Below, piece by piece: positions 51,287 through 59,173 of a stretch of 64,000 bases of DNA. The stretch covers positions 2,480,001-2,544,000 of the forward strand of contig OZ244910.1 in the NCBI GenBank assembly GCA_965221735.1, in the 5' to 3' direction. Origin of the DNA: UBA2991 sp965221735. GTDB taxonomy: Bacteria; Chloroflexota; Dehalococcoidia; Tepidiformales; Tepidiformaceae. Numbering within the stretch: the stretch's first letter is position 1; the number at the start of each line of letters is the position of its first letter. The notes under the pieces are model-generated. The model was not told the DNA's origin, made no database searches, and saw only the letters and a program-made list of their open reading frames with translations. The position numbers and the translations under genes are program-made.

Positions 51287-52180
51287 GTGCCTGAATCGAT
51301 CGAGCTCGCGGTCCTCGGCGGGAGCGGTTTCTACGAGATGCCGGGCCTGCGCGGGGTGGAGGAGCGGGCGATCGAGACGCCGTTCGGGGAGCCGAGCGAC
51401 GCGATCCGGGTGGGGGAGCTGGAGGGGCGGCGGGTCGCGTTCCTGGCGCGGCACGGTCGCGGGCACCGGCTGCTGCCATCGGAGATTCCGCAGCGGGCGA
51501 ACTTCTGGGCGCTCAAGTCGCTCGGGGTGCGGCAGGTGCTGGCGGTCTCGGCAGTAGGGTCGCTACGGGAGGAGTACGCACCGGGGCACTTGGTGGCGCC
51601 GGACCAGCTTATCGACCGGACACGGGGGGACAGGCCGAGCACCTTTTTCGGGGAGGGGGTCGTCGCGCACGTGTCGTTCGCGGAGCCGTTCTGCGGGGAA
51701 CTGCGGGAGCGGGCGCTGGCGGCGGCGTGGGAGGCGGGGGCGACGGCCCACGACGGCGGGGCCTACGTGACGATCGAGGGCCCGGCGTTCGGGACGCGGG
51801 CAGAGAGTGAGCTGTACCGCTCGTGGGGGGCGAGCCTGGTGGGAATGACGGCGCTGCCGGAGGCGAAGCTGGCCCGCGAGGCGGAGCTCTGCTACGCGAT
51901 GCTGGCGGCGGTTACGGACTACGACGCCTGGCACGAGGCGGAGGAGGCCGTCGACGCGACGATCGTGATGACCCGGCTGGCGGAGAACGTCGAGGTGAGC
52001 CGCAAGGCGGTGGCGAGGCTGGCGGTGGCGAGGCTGGCGGCGGCGCTCGACGACGACGCGTGCAACTGCGCGAAAGCGCTGGACGCGGGGCTGGTGACGC
52101 CGCCGAAGGCGATCCCGGGGGAGACGCGCGAGCGGTTGGCGCCCATCCTCGCGCGCCGGCTCGGGACGGAGGGCGCATGA
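51287..52180 (+). CDS. mtnP: 5'-methylthioadenosine phosphorylase family enzyme
   Basis: The purine-nucleoside phosphorylase fold is shown by LAVLGGSGFYEM, RHGRGHRLLPSEIPQRANFWALKSLGV and IEGPAFGTRAESELYRSWGASLVGMT. It splits methylthioadenosine into adenine and methylthioribose 1-phosphate, feeding Apt and MtnA, both encoded close by. Methylthioinosine specificity cannot be excluded. GTG at 51287 is preferred because it starts the phosphorylase fold and follows a TAGACT box. Its stop overlaps the kinase start (ATGA). Confidence 0.9.
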   Translation: MPESIELAVLGGSGFYEMPGLRGVEERAIETPFGEPSDAIRVGELEGRRVAFLARHGRGHRLLPSEIPQRANFWALKSLGVRQVLAVSAVGSLREEYAPGHLVAPDQLIDRTRGDRPSTFFGEGVVAHVSFAEPFCGELRERALAAAWEAGATAHDGGAYVTIEGPAFGTRAESELYRSWGASLVGMTALPEAKLAREAELCYAMLAAVTDYDAWHEAEEAVDATIVMTRLAENVEVSRKAVARLAVARLAAALDDDACNCAKALDAGLVTPPKAIPGETRERLAPILARRLGTEGA

Positions 52181-53091
52181 CGCTGCTGGTGGCGGGCTGG
52201 GTGGCGCTGGACGAGATCGAGACGCCGTTCGCGAAGGTCGAGCAATCGCTGGGGGGCTCGGCGACGTGCGCGGCGCTGGCGGCGGAGCAGTTCACGGACG
52301 TCCGTCTGCTGGCGGCGATCGGCGAGGACTTCCCGGAGAGCGAGCGCGCGAAGCTGGAGGGGCGAGGCATCGACCTCGCGGGGCTGACGATGGTGGCGGG
52401 GGGCACGACGAGCCGCTGGGGCGCTCGCTACCACTACGACATGAACACGCGGGACACGCTCTACACGCACCTGGGGGTAAACGACGGCTGGCGGCCGGTG
52501 CTGCCGGACAGCTGGGAGGACTCGAGCGCGGCGTTCATGGCGGCGGACGACCCGGCGACGCAGCGGGGCCTCCTGGCGTCGCTGACGGCGCCGCGGGCGA
52601 CGATGGTCGACACCATCAAGCTGTACATCGAGGCGGAGGAGGCGGGGGTGCGGGAGGCGATGCGGACGGCGAATTTCGCATCCGTGAACGAGACGGAGGC
52701 GCGGCAGCTGACGGGCGTGGCGAGCATCGCGAAAGCGGCCCGGATGCTGGTGGAGGGAGGAGCGCAGGCGGCGCTGGTGAAGCTGGGGGAGTACGGGGCG
52801 GTGTACGCGAGCGCCGACGACTACTTCGTCGCGCCGGGCTACCCCCTGGAGGAGGTGGTCGACCCAACGGGGGCGGGGGACAGCTTCGCGGGGGCGTTCC
52901 TGGGGTACCTGGATACGGTTCCGGAGGTTTCGGCGCGGGAGATCCGGCGCGCGATCATCTACGGGTCGACGGTGGCATCGTTCGCGGTCGAGGGATTCGG
53001 GCCGAATCGCCTGCTGGAACTGACGCGCGACGAGGTCGAAGCGCGGTATCGTGAGTTCCGTACGCTTACGCATATCGAGGAGGAGCGCTGA
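52177..53091 (+). CDS. PfkB-family carbohydrate or nucleoside kinase
   Basis: The ribokinase-fold landmarks are GWVALDEIETPF at the front, SLGGSATCAALAA, NETEARQLTG and the anion hole with catalytic base DPTGAGDSFAGAF. Family members phosphorylate ribose, fructose or adenosine. Given neighbours mtnP, ahcY and metK, adenosine kinase is a sensible guess, because AhcY releases adenosine that must be removed; this is inference. It overlaps both neighbours (ATGA before, TGATG after). Confidence 0.8.
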   Translation: MTLLVAGWVALDEIETPFAKVEQSLGGSATCAALAAEQFTDVRLLAAIGEDFPESERAKLEGRGIDLAGLTMVAGGTTSRWGARYHYDMNTRDTLYTHLGVNDGWRPVLPDSWEDSSAAFMAADDPATQRGLLASLTAPRATMVDTIKLYIEAEEAGVREAMRTANFASVNETEARQLTGVASIAKAARMLVEGGAQAALVKLGEYGAVYASADDYFVAPGYPLEEVVDPTGAGDSFAGAFLGYLDTVPEVSAREIRRAIIYGSTVASFAVEGFGPNRLLELTRDEVEARYREFRTLTHIEEER

Positions 53092-53996
53092 TGGCGGAGC
53101 GGGAGCTCCCCTGGGCAGCGGGAACGGCACAGCGAGAGTTCCTCGTGCGGGCGCTGCGGAGCCGCGACGCGATCCGCTCGCGGCTGCAGCCGCAGCGGGA
53201 GCACGCCGCCTACGCGCTGGCGCAGCTCGAGCCGGGACTGTTCGAGCGGACGCGCTGGTTCACGGCGGAGGGGGTGAGCGGGCAGGGGCTCGTGACGCAC
53301 AGCCGGGGCGGGCTCGGGGACGCGACGTTCGTGGCGGGCGACCCGGATGCGGTCGCGGCGATCCTCTCGATCGAGCCGGGCCCAGGACGCAGCTACCTGA
53401 CCTGCCGGCCGGAGCACGTGGACGCGGTCCGGAGGGCGTACCACCTCTCGAACAGCCAGCCGATGCTGCGCATGACGGCGACGCCGGCCACCTTCAAGCC
53501 GCACGAGGTCGTGCCGGCGACGCGGCTGCTCGGGATCGACATCCGGCGCATCAACCAGCTGTACGGGTCGGACGGCAACCCGACGTACTACGAAGCGGGG
53601 CACATCGACGCCGGGGTGTACCGGGGGGTGGTCATCAGCGGCCGTCTGGTGGCGGTTGCCGGGACGCACGCGGTCTCGCCACGGGAGCGGGTGGCGGTGG
53701 TGGGGAACGTGTTCACCCATCCGAGACACCGGGGCCAGGGCTACGCGACGGCGGCGACGAGCGCGGCGACGGAGGCCCTGCTGGAGACGTGCGACACCGT
53801 CGTGCTGACGGTCGACCCGAAGAACGCACCGGCGGTGGCGGCGTACCGGCGGCTCGGGTACCGGGACACCGGGGAGATGATCGAGGCGACGGCGACGCGC
53901 CGCGACTCGGCGGCGCTGCTGGCCCTGCCACGCAAGCTGCGGGCGTTCCTGCGCGGTCGACAGCGCGGCGGAGCGCTTGTCTCCGTACGCTTGTAG
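53091..53996 (+). CDS. GNAT-family N-acetyltransferase
   Basis: The acetyl-CoA site is seen in residues about 200-280: VGNVFTHPRHRGQGYATAAT, followed by VVLTVDPKNAPAVAAYRRLGY. The first 180 residues form a less conserved FR47-like half. Substrate is not evident. Its ATG overlaps the kinase stop by one base, so it is co-translated with the salvage genes. A TAGTCT box overlaps its final codons and may start the ahcY transcript. Confidence 0.8.
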   Translation: MAERELPWAAGTAQREFLVRALRSRDAIRSRLQPQREHAAYALAQLEPGLFERTRWFTAEGVSGQGLVTHSRGGLGDATFVAGDPDAVAAILSIEPGPGRSYLTCRPEHVDAVRRAYHLSNSQPMLRMTATPATFKPHEVVPATRLLGIDIRRINQLYGSDGNPTYYEAGHIDAGVYRGVVISGRLVAVAGTHAVSPRERVAVVGNVFTHPRHRGQGYATAATSAATEALLETCDTVVLTVDPKNAPAVAAYRRLGYRDTGEMIEATATRRDSAALLALPRKLRAFLRGRQRGGALVSVRL

Positions 53997-54036
53997 TCTC
54001 TCTGGAGACGACCTGGAAAGCAGAACGGTACGACGA

Positions 54037-55299
54037 ATGAGCGTTCCTTCCGACATCAGTGACCCGACGCGCGTGCGCGAGGGGATCGACCGCATCGAGT
54101 GGGCGGCGCGGGAGATGCCCGTGCTGGCGCTCATCCGCGAGCGATTCGCCCGGGAGCAGCCGCTGAAGGGCGTGCGCATGGCGGGCTGCCTGCACGTGAC
54201 GACGGAGACGGCGAACCTCGCGCTGGCCCTGCGAGACGGAGGGGCGGAGCTGCGCATCTGCGCGAGCAACCCGCTCTCGACGCAGGACGACGTGGCGGCG
54301 GCGCTGGTGGAGGAGTACGGCGTCTCCGTGTTCGCGCGGCGGGGCGAGGACAACGACACCTACTACCGGCACATCCACCAGGCGCTCGATCACGAGCCGC
54401 AGGTGACGATGGACGACGGCGCGGACCTGGTGGCGACGATCCACCAGGAGCGGCGCGAGCTCCTGCCGGGGATGGCGGGCGGCCTGGAGGAGACGACGAC
54501 GGGCGTCATCCGGCTGCGGGCGATGGCGAGGGACGGCGCGCTGGGCTACCCGATCGTGGCGGTGAACGAATCGGACACGAAGCACCTGTTCGACAACCGC
54601 TTCGGGACGGGCCAGTCGACGGTGGACGGCATCGTGCGGGCGACGAACGTGCTGCTCGCGGGCAAGACGTTCGTGGTGGCGGGATACGGCTGGTGCGGCC
54701 GGGGGCTGGCGAGCCGGGCGCGGGGCCTGGGGGCGCACGTGGTGGTAACCGAGGTCGACCCGGTGCGGGCGCTGGAGGCGGTGATGGAGGGGTTCACGGT
54801 GATGCCGATGGCGGAGGCGGCCCCCGTCGGAGACTTCTTCGTGACGGTCACGGGGGACTGCCATGTGATCGATGGGGCGGTGCTTGAGACAATGCAGGAC
54901 GGCGCCATCATGGCGAACAGCGGCCACTTTGATAACGAGATCGACCTGGAGGCGCTAGAAGGCATGAGCGAAGGGAAGCGGCGCGTGCGTGAGCATGTCG
55001 ACGAGTACCGCATGGGGGACGGACGGACGCTCTTCCTGCTGGGCGAGGGACGGCTGGTCAACCTCGCGGCGGCGGAGGGGCATCCCGCCTCGGTGATGGA
55101 CATGTCCTTCGCGAACCAGGCGCTGGGAACGGAGTGGCTCGTAGCGAACGAATCGACGCTGGACAAGCAGGTGCACGAGTTGCCGGATTCGATCGACGAG
55201 GAGATCGCGCGCTTGAAGCTGCAGGCGATGGGAATCGGTATCGACACCCTCACGGAGGAGCAGCGCCTCTATCTCTCCAGCTGGCAGGCGGGCACGTGA
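54037..55299 (+). CDS. ahcY: Adenosylhomocysteinase
   Basis: The 420-residue protein has the NAD-binding VAGYGWCGRGLASRARGLG, the substrate blocks CLHVTTETANLALAL and ANSGHFDNEIDLEAL, and the ETTTGVIRLRAM motif. It hydrolyses S-adenosylhomocysteine to homocysteine and adenosine. It is the short form lacking the eukaryote-like insert. ATG at 54037 fits the family; no strong ribosome site is seen. metK overlaps its stop codon, so SAM synthesis and SAH removal are coupled. Confidence 0.95.
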   Translation: MSVPSDISDPTRVREGIDRIEWAAREMPVLALIRERFAREQPLKGVRMAGCLHVTTETANLALALRDGGAELRICASNPLSTQDDVAAALVEEYGVSVFARRGEDNDTYYRHIHQALDHEPQVTMDDGADLVATIHQERRELLPGMAGGLEETTTGVIRLRAMARDGALGYPIVAVNESDTKHLFDNRFGTGQSTVDGIVRATNVLLAGKTFVVAGYGWCGRGLASRARGLGAHVVVTEVDPVRALEAVMEGFTVMPMAEAAPVGDFFVTVTGDCHVIDGAVLETMQDGAIMANSGHFDNEIDLEALEGMSEGKRRVREHVDEYRMGDGRTLFLLGEGRLVNLAAAEGHPASVMDMSFANQALGTEWLVANESTLDKQVHELPDSIDEEIARLKLQAMGIGIDTLTEEQRLYLSSWQAGT

Positions 55300-56495
55300 G
55301 CGGGACGAGGCTGGTGACCTCCGAGTCGGTGACGGAGGGCCACCCGGACAAGATCTGCGACCAGATTTCGGACGCGATCCTGGACGAGATCCTCGCGCGC
55401 GATCCAATGGCGCGCGTCGCCTGCGAAACCTCGATCACGACGGGGCTCGTGCTCGTCATGGGCGAGATTACGACGAGCGCCTATGTGGACATCCCGCGCA
55501 TCGTGCGCGAGACGATCCGGGACATCGGCTACATCTCCTCGGACATCGGGTTCGACTGGGAGACTTGCGGGGTGGTGACGGCGATCGACGAGCAGTCGCA
55601 GGACATCGCGGCGGGCGTGAGCCGCTCGTGGGAGGCCCGACACGGGGCGCGCGAGAGCGAGGAACTGGAGACGGGCGCCGGGGACCAGGGGATGATGATC
55701 GGGTTCGCCTGCGACGAGACGCCGGAGCTGATGCCGCTCAGCATCTCGCTGGCGCACCGGCTGGCGCGACGGCTGGCGGAGGCGCGCAAGAGCGGCGAGC
55801 TGCCGTGGCTGCGCCCGGACGGCAAGTCGCAGGTCACCATCGAGTACGGGGACGGCTGGGAGCCGCGGCGGGCGGAATCGCTCGTGATCTCGACGCAGCA
55901 CGCCCCCGACGTTGACCAGGAGGTGATCGCGACGGATGTGCGGCGGCACATCATCGACACGATCGTCGACAAGGCGCTGGTGGACGGCGACACGAAGATC
56001 TACGTGAACCCCTCGGGGCGGTTCGTGGTGGGCGGGCCGAAGGGCGACGCGGGGCTGACGGGGCGAAAGATCATCGTCGATACGTACGGGGGCGTGGCGC
56101 GGCACGGGGGCGGGGCCTTCAGCGGGAAGGATCCGACGAAGGTGGACCGTTCGGCCGCCTACGCCGCGCGCTGGGTGGCGAAGACGATCGTGGCGGCGGA
56201 GCTGGCACGACGCTGCGAGGTCACGCTTTCGTACGCGATCGGGGTAGCGGAACCGACCTCGATCAACGTGGACACATCCGGTACCGGGGCCGTCCCGGAC
56301 GAGGCGATCCTGGGGGCGGTGCGGAAGCACTTCGACCTGCGCCCGGGGGCGATCATCCGGGATCTCGACCTGCGCCGCCCGATCTTCAAGGCAACGGCGG
56401 CGTACGGGCACTTCGGGCGCACGGGGCTGGACGTGCCCTGGGAAGACACAGGGCGAGCGGCGGACGTTGCGGCAACGGCGCGGCGCGGAGGGTAA
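55296..56495 (+). CDS. metK: S-adenosylmethionine synthetase
   Basis: The signature blocks are intact: TSESVTEGHPDKICDQISDA at the start, ETGAGDQGMMIGFACDET, and GGGAFSGKDPTKVDRSAAY. The enzyme makes SAM from methionine and ATP. GTG at 55296 overlaps the ahcY stop (GTGA); the longer frame reads through the end of ahcY and is not credible. Length, 399 residues, is normal. Confidence 0.96.
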   Translation: MSGTRLVTSESVTEGHPDKICDQISDAILDEILARDPMARVACETSITTGLVLVMGEITTSAYVDIPRIVRETIRDIGYISSDIGFDWETCGVVTAIDEQSQDIAAGVSRSWEARHGARESEELETGAGDQGMMIGFACDETPELMPLSISLAHRLARRLAEARKSGELPWLRPDGKSQVTIEYGDGWEPRRAESLVISTQHAPDVDQEVIATDVRRHIIDTIVDKALVDGDTKIYVNPSGRFVVGGPKGDAGLTGRKIIVDTYGGVARHGGGAFSGKDPTKVDRSAAYAARWVAKTIVAAELARRCEVTLSYAIGVAEPTSINVDTSGTGAVPDEAILGAVRKHFDLRPGAIIRDLDLRRPIFKATAAYGHFGRTGLDVPWEDTGRAADVAATARRGG

Positions 56496-56507
56496 CCTTC
56501 GGCGGGC

Positions 56508-57512
56508 ATGGACGCGATCATCCTCGTCGGGGGGCAGGGAGCACGGCTGCGGCCGCTCACCCTGACGCGACACAAGAGCCTGATCCCGGTCGCGAACCGG
56601 CCGGCGCTCGACCACCTGCTGGACTGGCTCGGCGCCCACGGCGTCGAGCGGGCGGTGCTCGCGATGGGGCAGCGCCAGGACGACCTCGTGGGGGCGTATC
56701 CGGAGGGGGAGCGGGGCGGGCTCACGATCGCGCACGTGGTGGAGCGGGAGCGGCTCGAGTCGGGGGGCGCGATCCGGAACGCGGTGCGGGCGGCGGAGGT
56801 GGAGGGACGTTTCCTCGTGCTCAACGGGGACGTGTACGTGGATTTCGACCTGGGGGCGGCGCTGGAGGCGCACGAGCGAGCGCGCGCACGACTGACACTG
56901 GCGCTCTGCCAGGTGGCGAACCCGTCGGCGTTCGGGGTGGCGGTGGTGGACGGCGACTCCCGGATCACGGGCTTCGTGGAGAAGCCGCCGCCGGGCACGG
57001 CTCCGAGTGACCTCGTGAACGCGGGAGTCTGGGTGTTCGAACCCGACCTCGTGCGGGAGATCCCGCCGGGGGCGGTGCGGGTGGAGGAGACGCTGTTCCC
57101 ATCGCTGGTGGGGCGGGGGGAGAACGTGCTGGGCCATCACTTCGAGGGGCTGTGGGCGGATCTGGGGACGCCCGGTCGCTACCTCGAGCTCTCGCAGGCG
57201 CTCGTGAAACGGTCGGGGGCGCCCCTGCTGGCGGGGGGCGCGGTGGTGGCGGACGACGCGAGCGTCGAGGGGACGGCGCTGGCAGCGGACAGCGTGGTCG
57301 GGGCGGGCGCAAGCGTGACGGGCTCGGTGCTGTGGGAGGATGTGCGGGTGGAAGCGAGGGCGCAGGTGCGGGATTCCGTACTGGCCGACGGCGTCACGAT
57401 AGGGGCGGGGGCGGTGGTGCGCGGGGCGGTACTGGGGCGGGGCGCGAGCGTGGCGGCGGGGGCACGGCTGCGTCCGGGCGAGATCGTCGAGCCGGGCGAG
57501 CGGCGGGGGTGA
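56508..57512 (+). CDS. Sugar-nucleotide pyrophosphorylase (GlmU/ManC type)
   Basis: The nucleotidyltransferase domain begins MDAIILVGGQGARLRPLT with the HKSLIPVANRPALDHLLDWL block, and metal-binding NGDVYVDFDL. The last 110 residues show hexapeptide-like left-handed beta-helix repeats (VVGAGASVTGSVLWEDVRV, TIGAGAVVRGAVLGRGA). It probably makes an NDP-sugar from a sugar 1-phosphate. The following phosphohexomutase supplies that substrate. Whether the sugar is mannose, glucose or GlcNAc is not clear. Confidence 0.82.
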   Translation: MDAIILVGGQGARLRPLTLTRHKSLIPVANRPALDHLLDWLGAHGVERAVLAMGQRQDDLVGAYPEGERGGLTIAHVVERERLESGGAIRNAVRAAEVEGRFLVLNGDVYVDFDLGAALEAHERARARLTLALCQVANPSAFGVAVVDGDSRITGFVEKPPPGTAPSDLVNAGVWVFEPDLVREIPPGAVRVEETLFPSLVGRGENVLGHHFEGLWADLGTPGRYLELSQALVKRSGAPLLAGGAVVADDASVEGTALAADSVVGAGASVTGSVLWEDVRVEARAQVRDSVLADGVTIGAGAVVRGAVLGRGASVAAGARLRPGEIVEPGERRG

Positions 57513-57516
57513 GGCG

Positions 57517-58944
57517 ATGACCGAGAACCCGGTGCGCTTCGGGACGGACGGCTGGCGCGCGATCATGGGCGAGGCGTTCACGTTCGAGAACGTGCGCGCC
57601 TGCGCGCAGGCGGTCGCCGAGCACTTCGCGGAAACGCGTGGGCGCGGGCAGCCGCTGGTGGTGGGGTACGACACGCGCTTCCAGTCGGACGAGTTCGCGC
57701 TGGCGGTCGCGCGCGTGCTGGCGGGGAACGGCTTTCACGTCCAGCTCGCGGACCGGCCCGCGCCCACGCCCGCGCTGAGCTACCGCATCATCGAGGCGGG
57801 GGCGGGCGGGGGCGTGATCGTAACGAGCAGCCACAACCCCTTCCGCTGGAACGGGATCAAGGTGAAGCCGCACTACGGCGGTAGCGCCAGCCCCGAGATC
57901 GTGGCCGACATCGAGTGGCGCGTGCCCGCCATCCTCGACGATGCCGCGCGCCCGAAGCTGGCGGCGACGGGCTCGGACGCGATCACGCGGTTCGATCCGA
58001 TCCCGGGGTACCTGGCGGGGCTGGGGCGGCAGGTGGACCTGGCGCGCATCCGGAGTGCAGGGCTGCGGGTGGCGATCGACCCGATGTACGGCGCAGGGGC
58101 AGGACTGCTTCCGGAGCTGCTCGACGGGGGCAGCACGCGAGTCGAGGAGATTCACACGGAGCGGAACCCGCTCTTCCCCGGGCTGGGGGCACCGGAACCG
58201 ATCGCGTCGAACCTCAACGCGCTGCTGTCGCTCGTAGCGGGCGGGGGGTTCGACGCGGGCATCGCGAACGACGGCGACGCCGACCGGGTGGGGCTGGTGG
58301 ACGGGTCGGGGGCGTACGTCGACCAGCTGCGGACGTTCGCGCTGCTGGTCGAGTACCTGCTGGGGGCGCGGGGGCTGCGGGGGGCAGTCGTGAAGTCGGT
58401 GACGACGACGGCGATGGCGCGGCTGCTGGCCGAGCAGCACGGCGTGGACTGCATCGAGACGCCGGTCGGGTTCAAGCACATCGGGCCGGTGATGATGCGC
58501 GAGAACGCGCTCATCGGGGGCGAGGAGAGCGGGGGGTACGGTTTCCGCGGCCACCTTCCCGAGCGCGACGGCGTCCTCTCGGCGCTCTACCTGCTGGACG
58601 CGATGGCGATCAGCGGGAAGGGTCCGGCCGAGTTGCTCGAGGACGTGTTCGCGATCGCGGGTCCGCACTTCTACGAGCGGGTGGACCTTGAGCTGGAAGC
58701 GGGCGCGAACGCGGCGGTGAAGGCGGCGCTCGACGCGGCCTCGCCGCGCGAGTTCGCCGGGCTGCCGGTCGAGGGGGTCGATACCACCGACGGGTGGCGC
58801 TTCCTCCTGTCCGAAGGGTGGGTGCTCTTCCGGCTCTCGGGCACGGAGCCGCTGCTGCGCATCTACACGGAGCTGCGGGACGAGTCGAAGGTGGGTCCGG
58901 TGATCGAGGCGGGACAGTCGCTCGTGGGGGACGCGCTGGCGTAG
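57517..58944 (+). CDS. Phosphohexomutase (phosphogluco/phosphomannomutase family)
   Basis: The phosphoserine loop VTSSHNPFRWNGIK, metal loop NDGDADRVG, sugar loop GGEESGGYGF and phosphate-binding RLSGTEPLLRIYTE are in the expected order. It interconverts hexose 6- and 1-phosphates. The N-terminus VRFGTDGWRAIMGE is nearer to phosphoglucomutase/phosphomannomutase than to GlmM. It starts four bases after the nucleotidyltransferase gene, so the pair makes an activated sugar for cell-surface or compatible-solute synthesis. Confidence 0.9.
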   Translation: MTENPVRFGTDGWRAIMGEAFTFENVRACAQAVAEHFAETRGRGQPLVVGYDTRFQSDEFALAVARVLAGNGFHVQLADRPAPTPALSYRIIEAGAGGGVIVTSSHNPFRWNGIKVKPHYGGSASPEIVADIEWRVPAILDDAARPKLAATGSDAITRFDPIPGYLAGLGRQVDLARIRSAGLRVAIDPMYGAGAGLLPELLDGGSTRVEEIHTERNPLFPGLGAPEPIASNLNALLSLVAGGGFDAGIANDGDADRVGLVDGSGAYVDQLRTFALLVEYLLGARGLRGAVVKSVTTTAMARLLAEQHGVDCIETPVGFKHIGPVMMRENALIGGEESGGYGFRGHLPERDGVLSALYLLDAMAISGKGPAELLEDVFAIAGPHFYERVDLELEAGANAAVKAALDAASPREFAGLPVEGVDTTDGWRFLLSEGWVLFRLSGTEPLLRIYTELRDESKVGPVIEAGQSLVGDALA

Positions 58945-58965
58945 CCCCCTGTGAACGTCTCCGGC

Positions 58966-58994
58966 TTCACGTAAGAGGGGATCGGGCCTACACT
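58966..58994 (+). promoter_or_regulatory. Promoter of ilvB-ilvN
   Basis: TTCACG (58966-58971) and TACACT (58989-58994) are 17 bases apart. Transcription would start near 59001, about 173 bases before the ilvB ATG. Confidence 0.55.
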
Positions 58995-59000
58995 CGGAAC

Positions 59001-59173
59001 TGGCTCACTGGAGGGACCGCGGCTTACCGGTCGCGCCTCCGCTCGCTGACACGCTCGGGGCGAGACGCCACCGTCGGACCCCGAGCCGCCACGACCGAAT
59101 GGCGTGGCAGGCACCGGCCAGCCCCCACCAGGGCACAGGCCGGCAAATCAGAGCCGGTGGAAGGACTCGACCA
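59001..59173 (+). promoter_or_regulatory. Structured leader of ilvB with alternative hairpins
   Basis: Three hairpins can form: 59010-59040 (GGAGG-GACCG with CGGTC-GCG-CCTCC), 59053-59086 (GCTCGGGG with CCCCGAGC) and a switch in which 59112-59118 pairs with 59153-59159 beside the ribosome site, or 59114-59119 pairs with 59138-59143. The last two exclude each other, so the leader may control translation of ilvB. Confidence 0.5.

Noticed and set aside
58946..58980. Terminator after the phosphohexomutase gene
   Set aside because: CCCCT-GTGAA can pair with TTCAC and AGGGG, but a five-base bulge and the overlap with the ilvB -35 box make it doubtful.
59001..59040. T-box riboswitch before ilvB
   Set aside because: CTGGAGGGACCGCG resembles the T-box core at 11 of 14 positions, but the promoter lies only about 15 bases upstream, leaving no room for Stem I and a specifier loop.
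59099..59173. Earlier in-frame ATG for ilvB at 59099
   Set aside because: The added 25 residues do not match acetolactate synthases, the sequence is part of the hairpin leader, and the ATG at 59174 has a good ribosome site.
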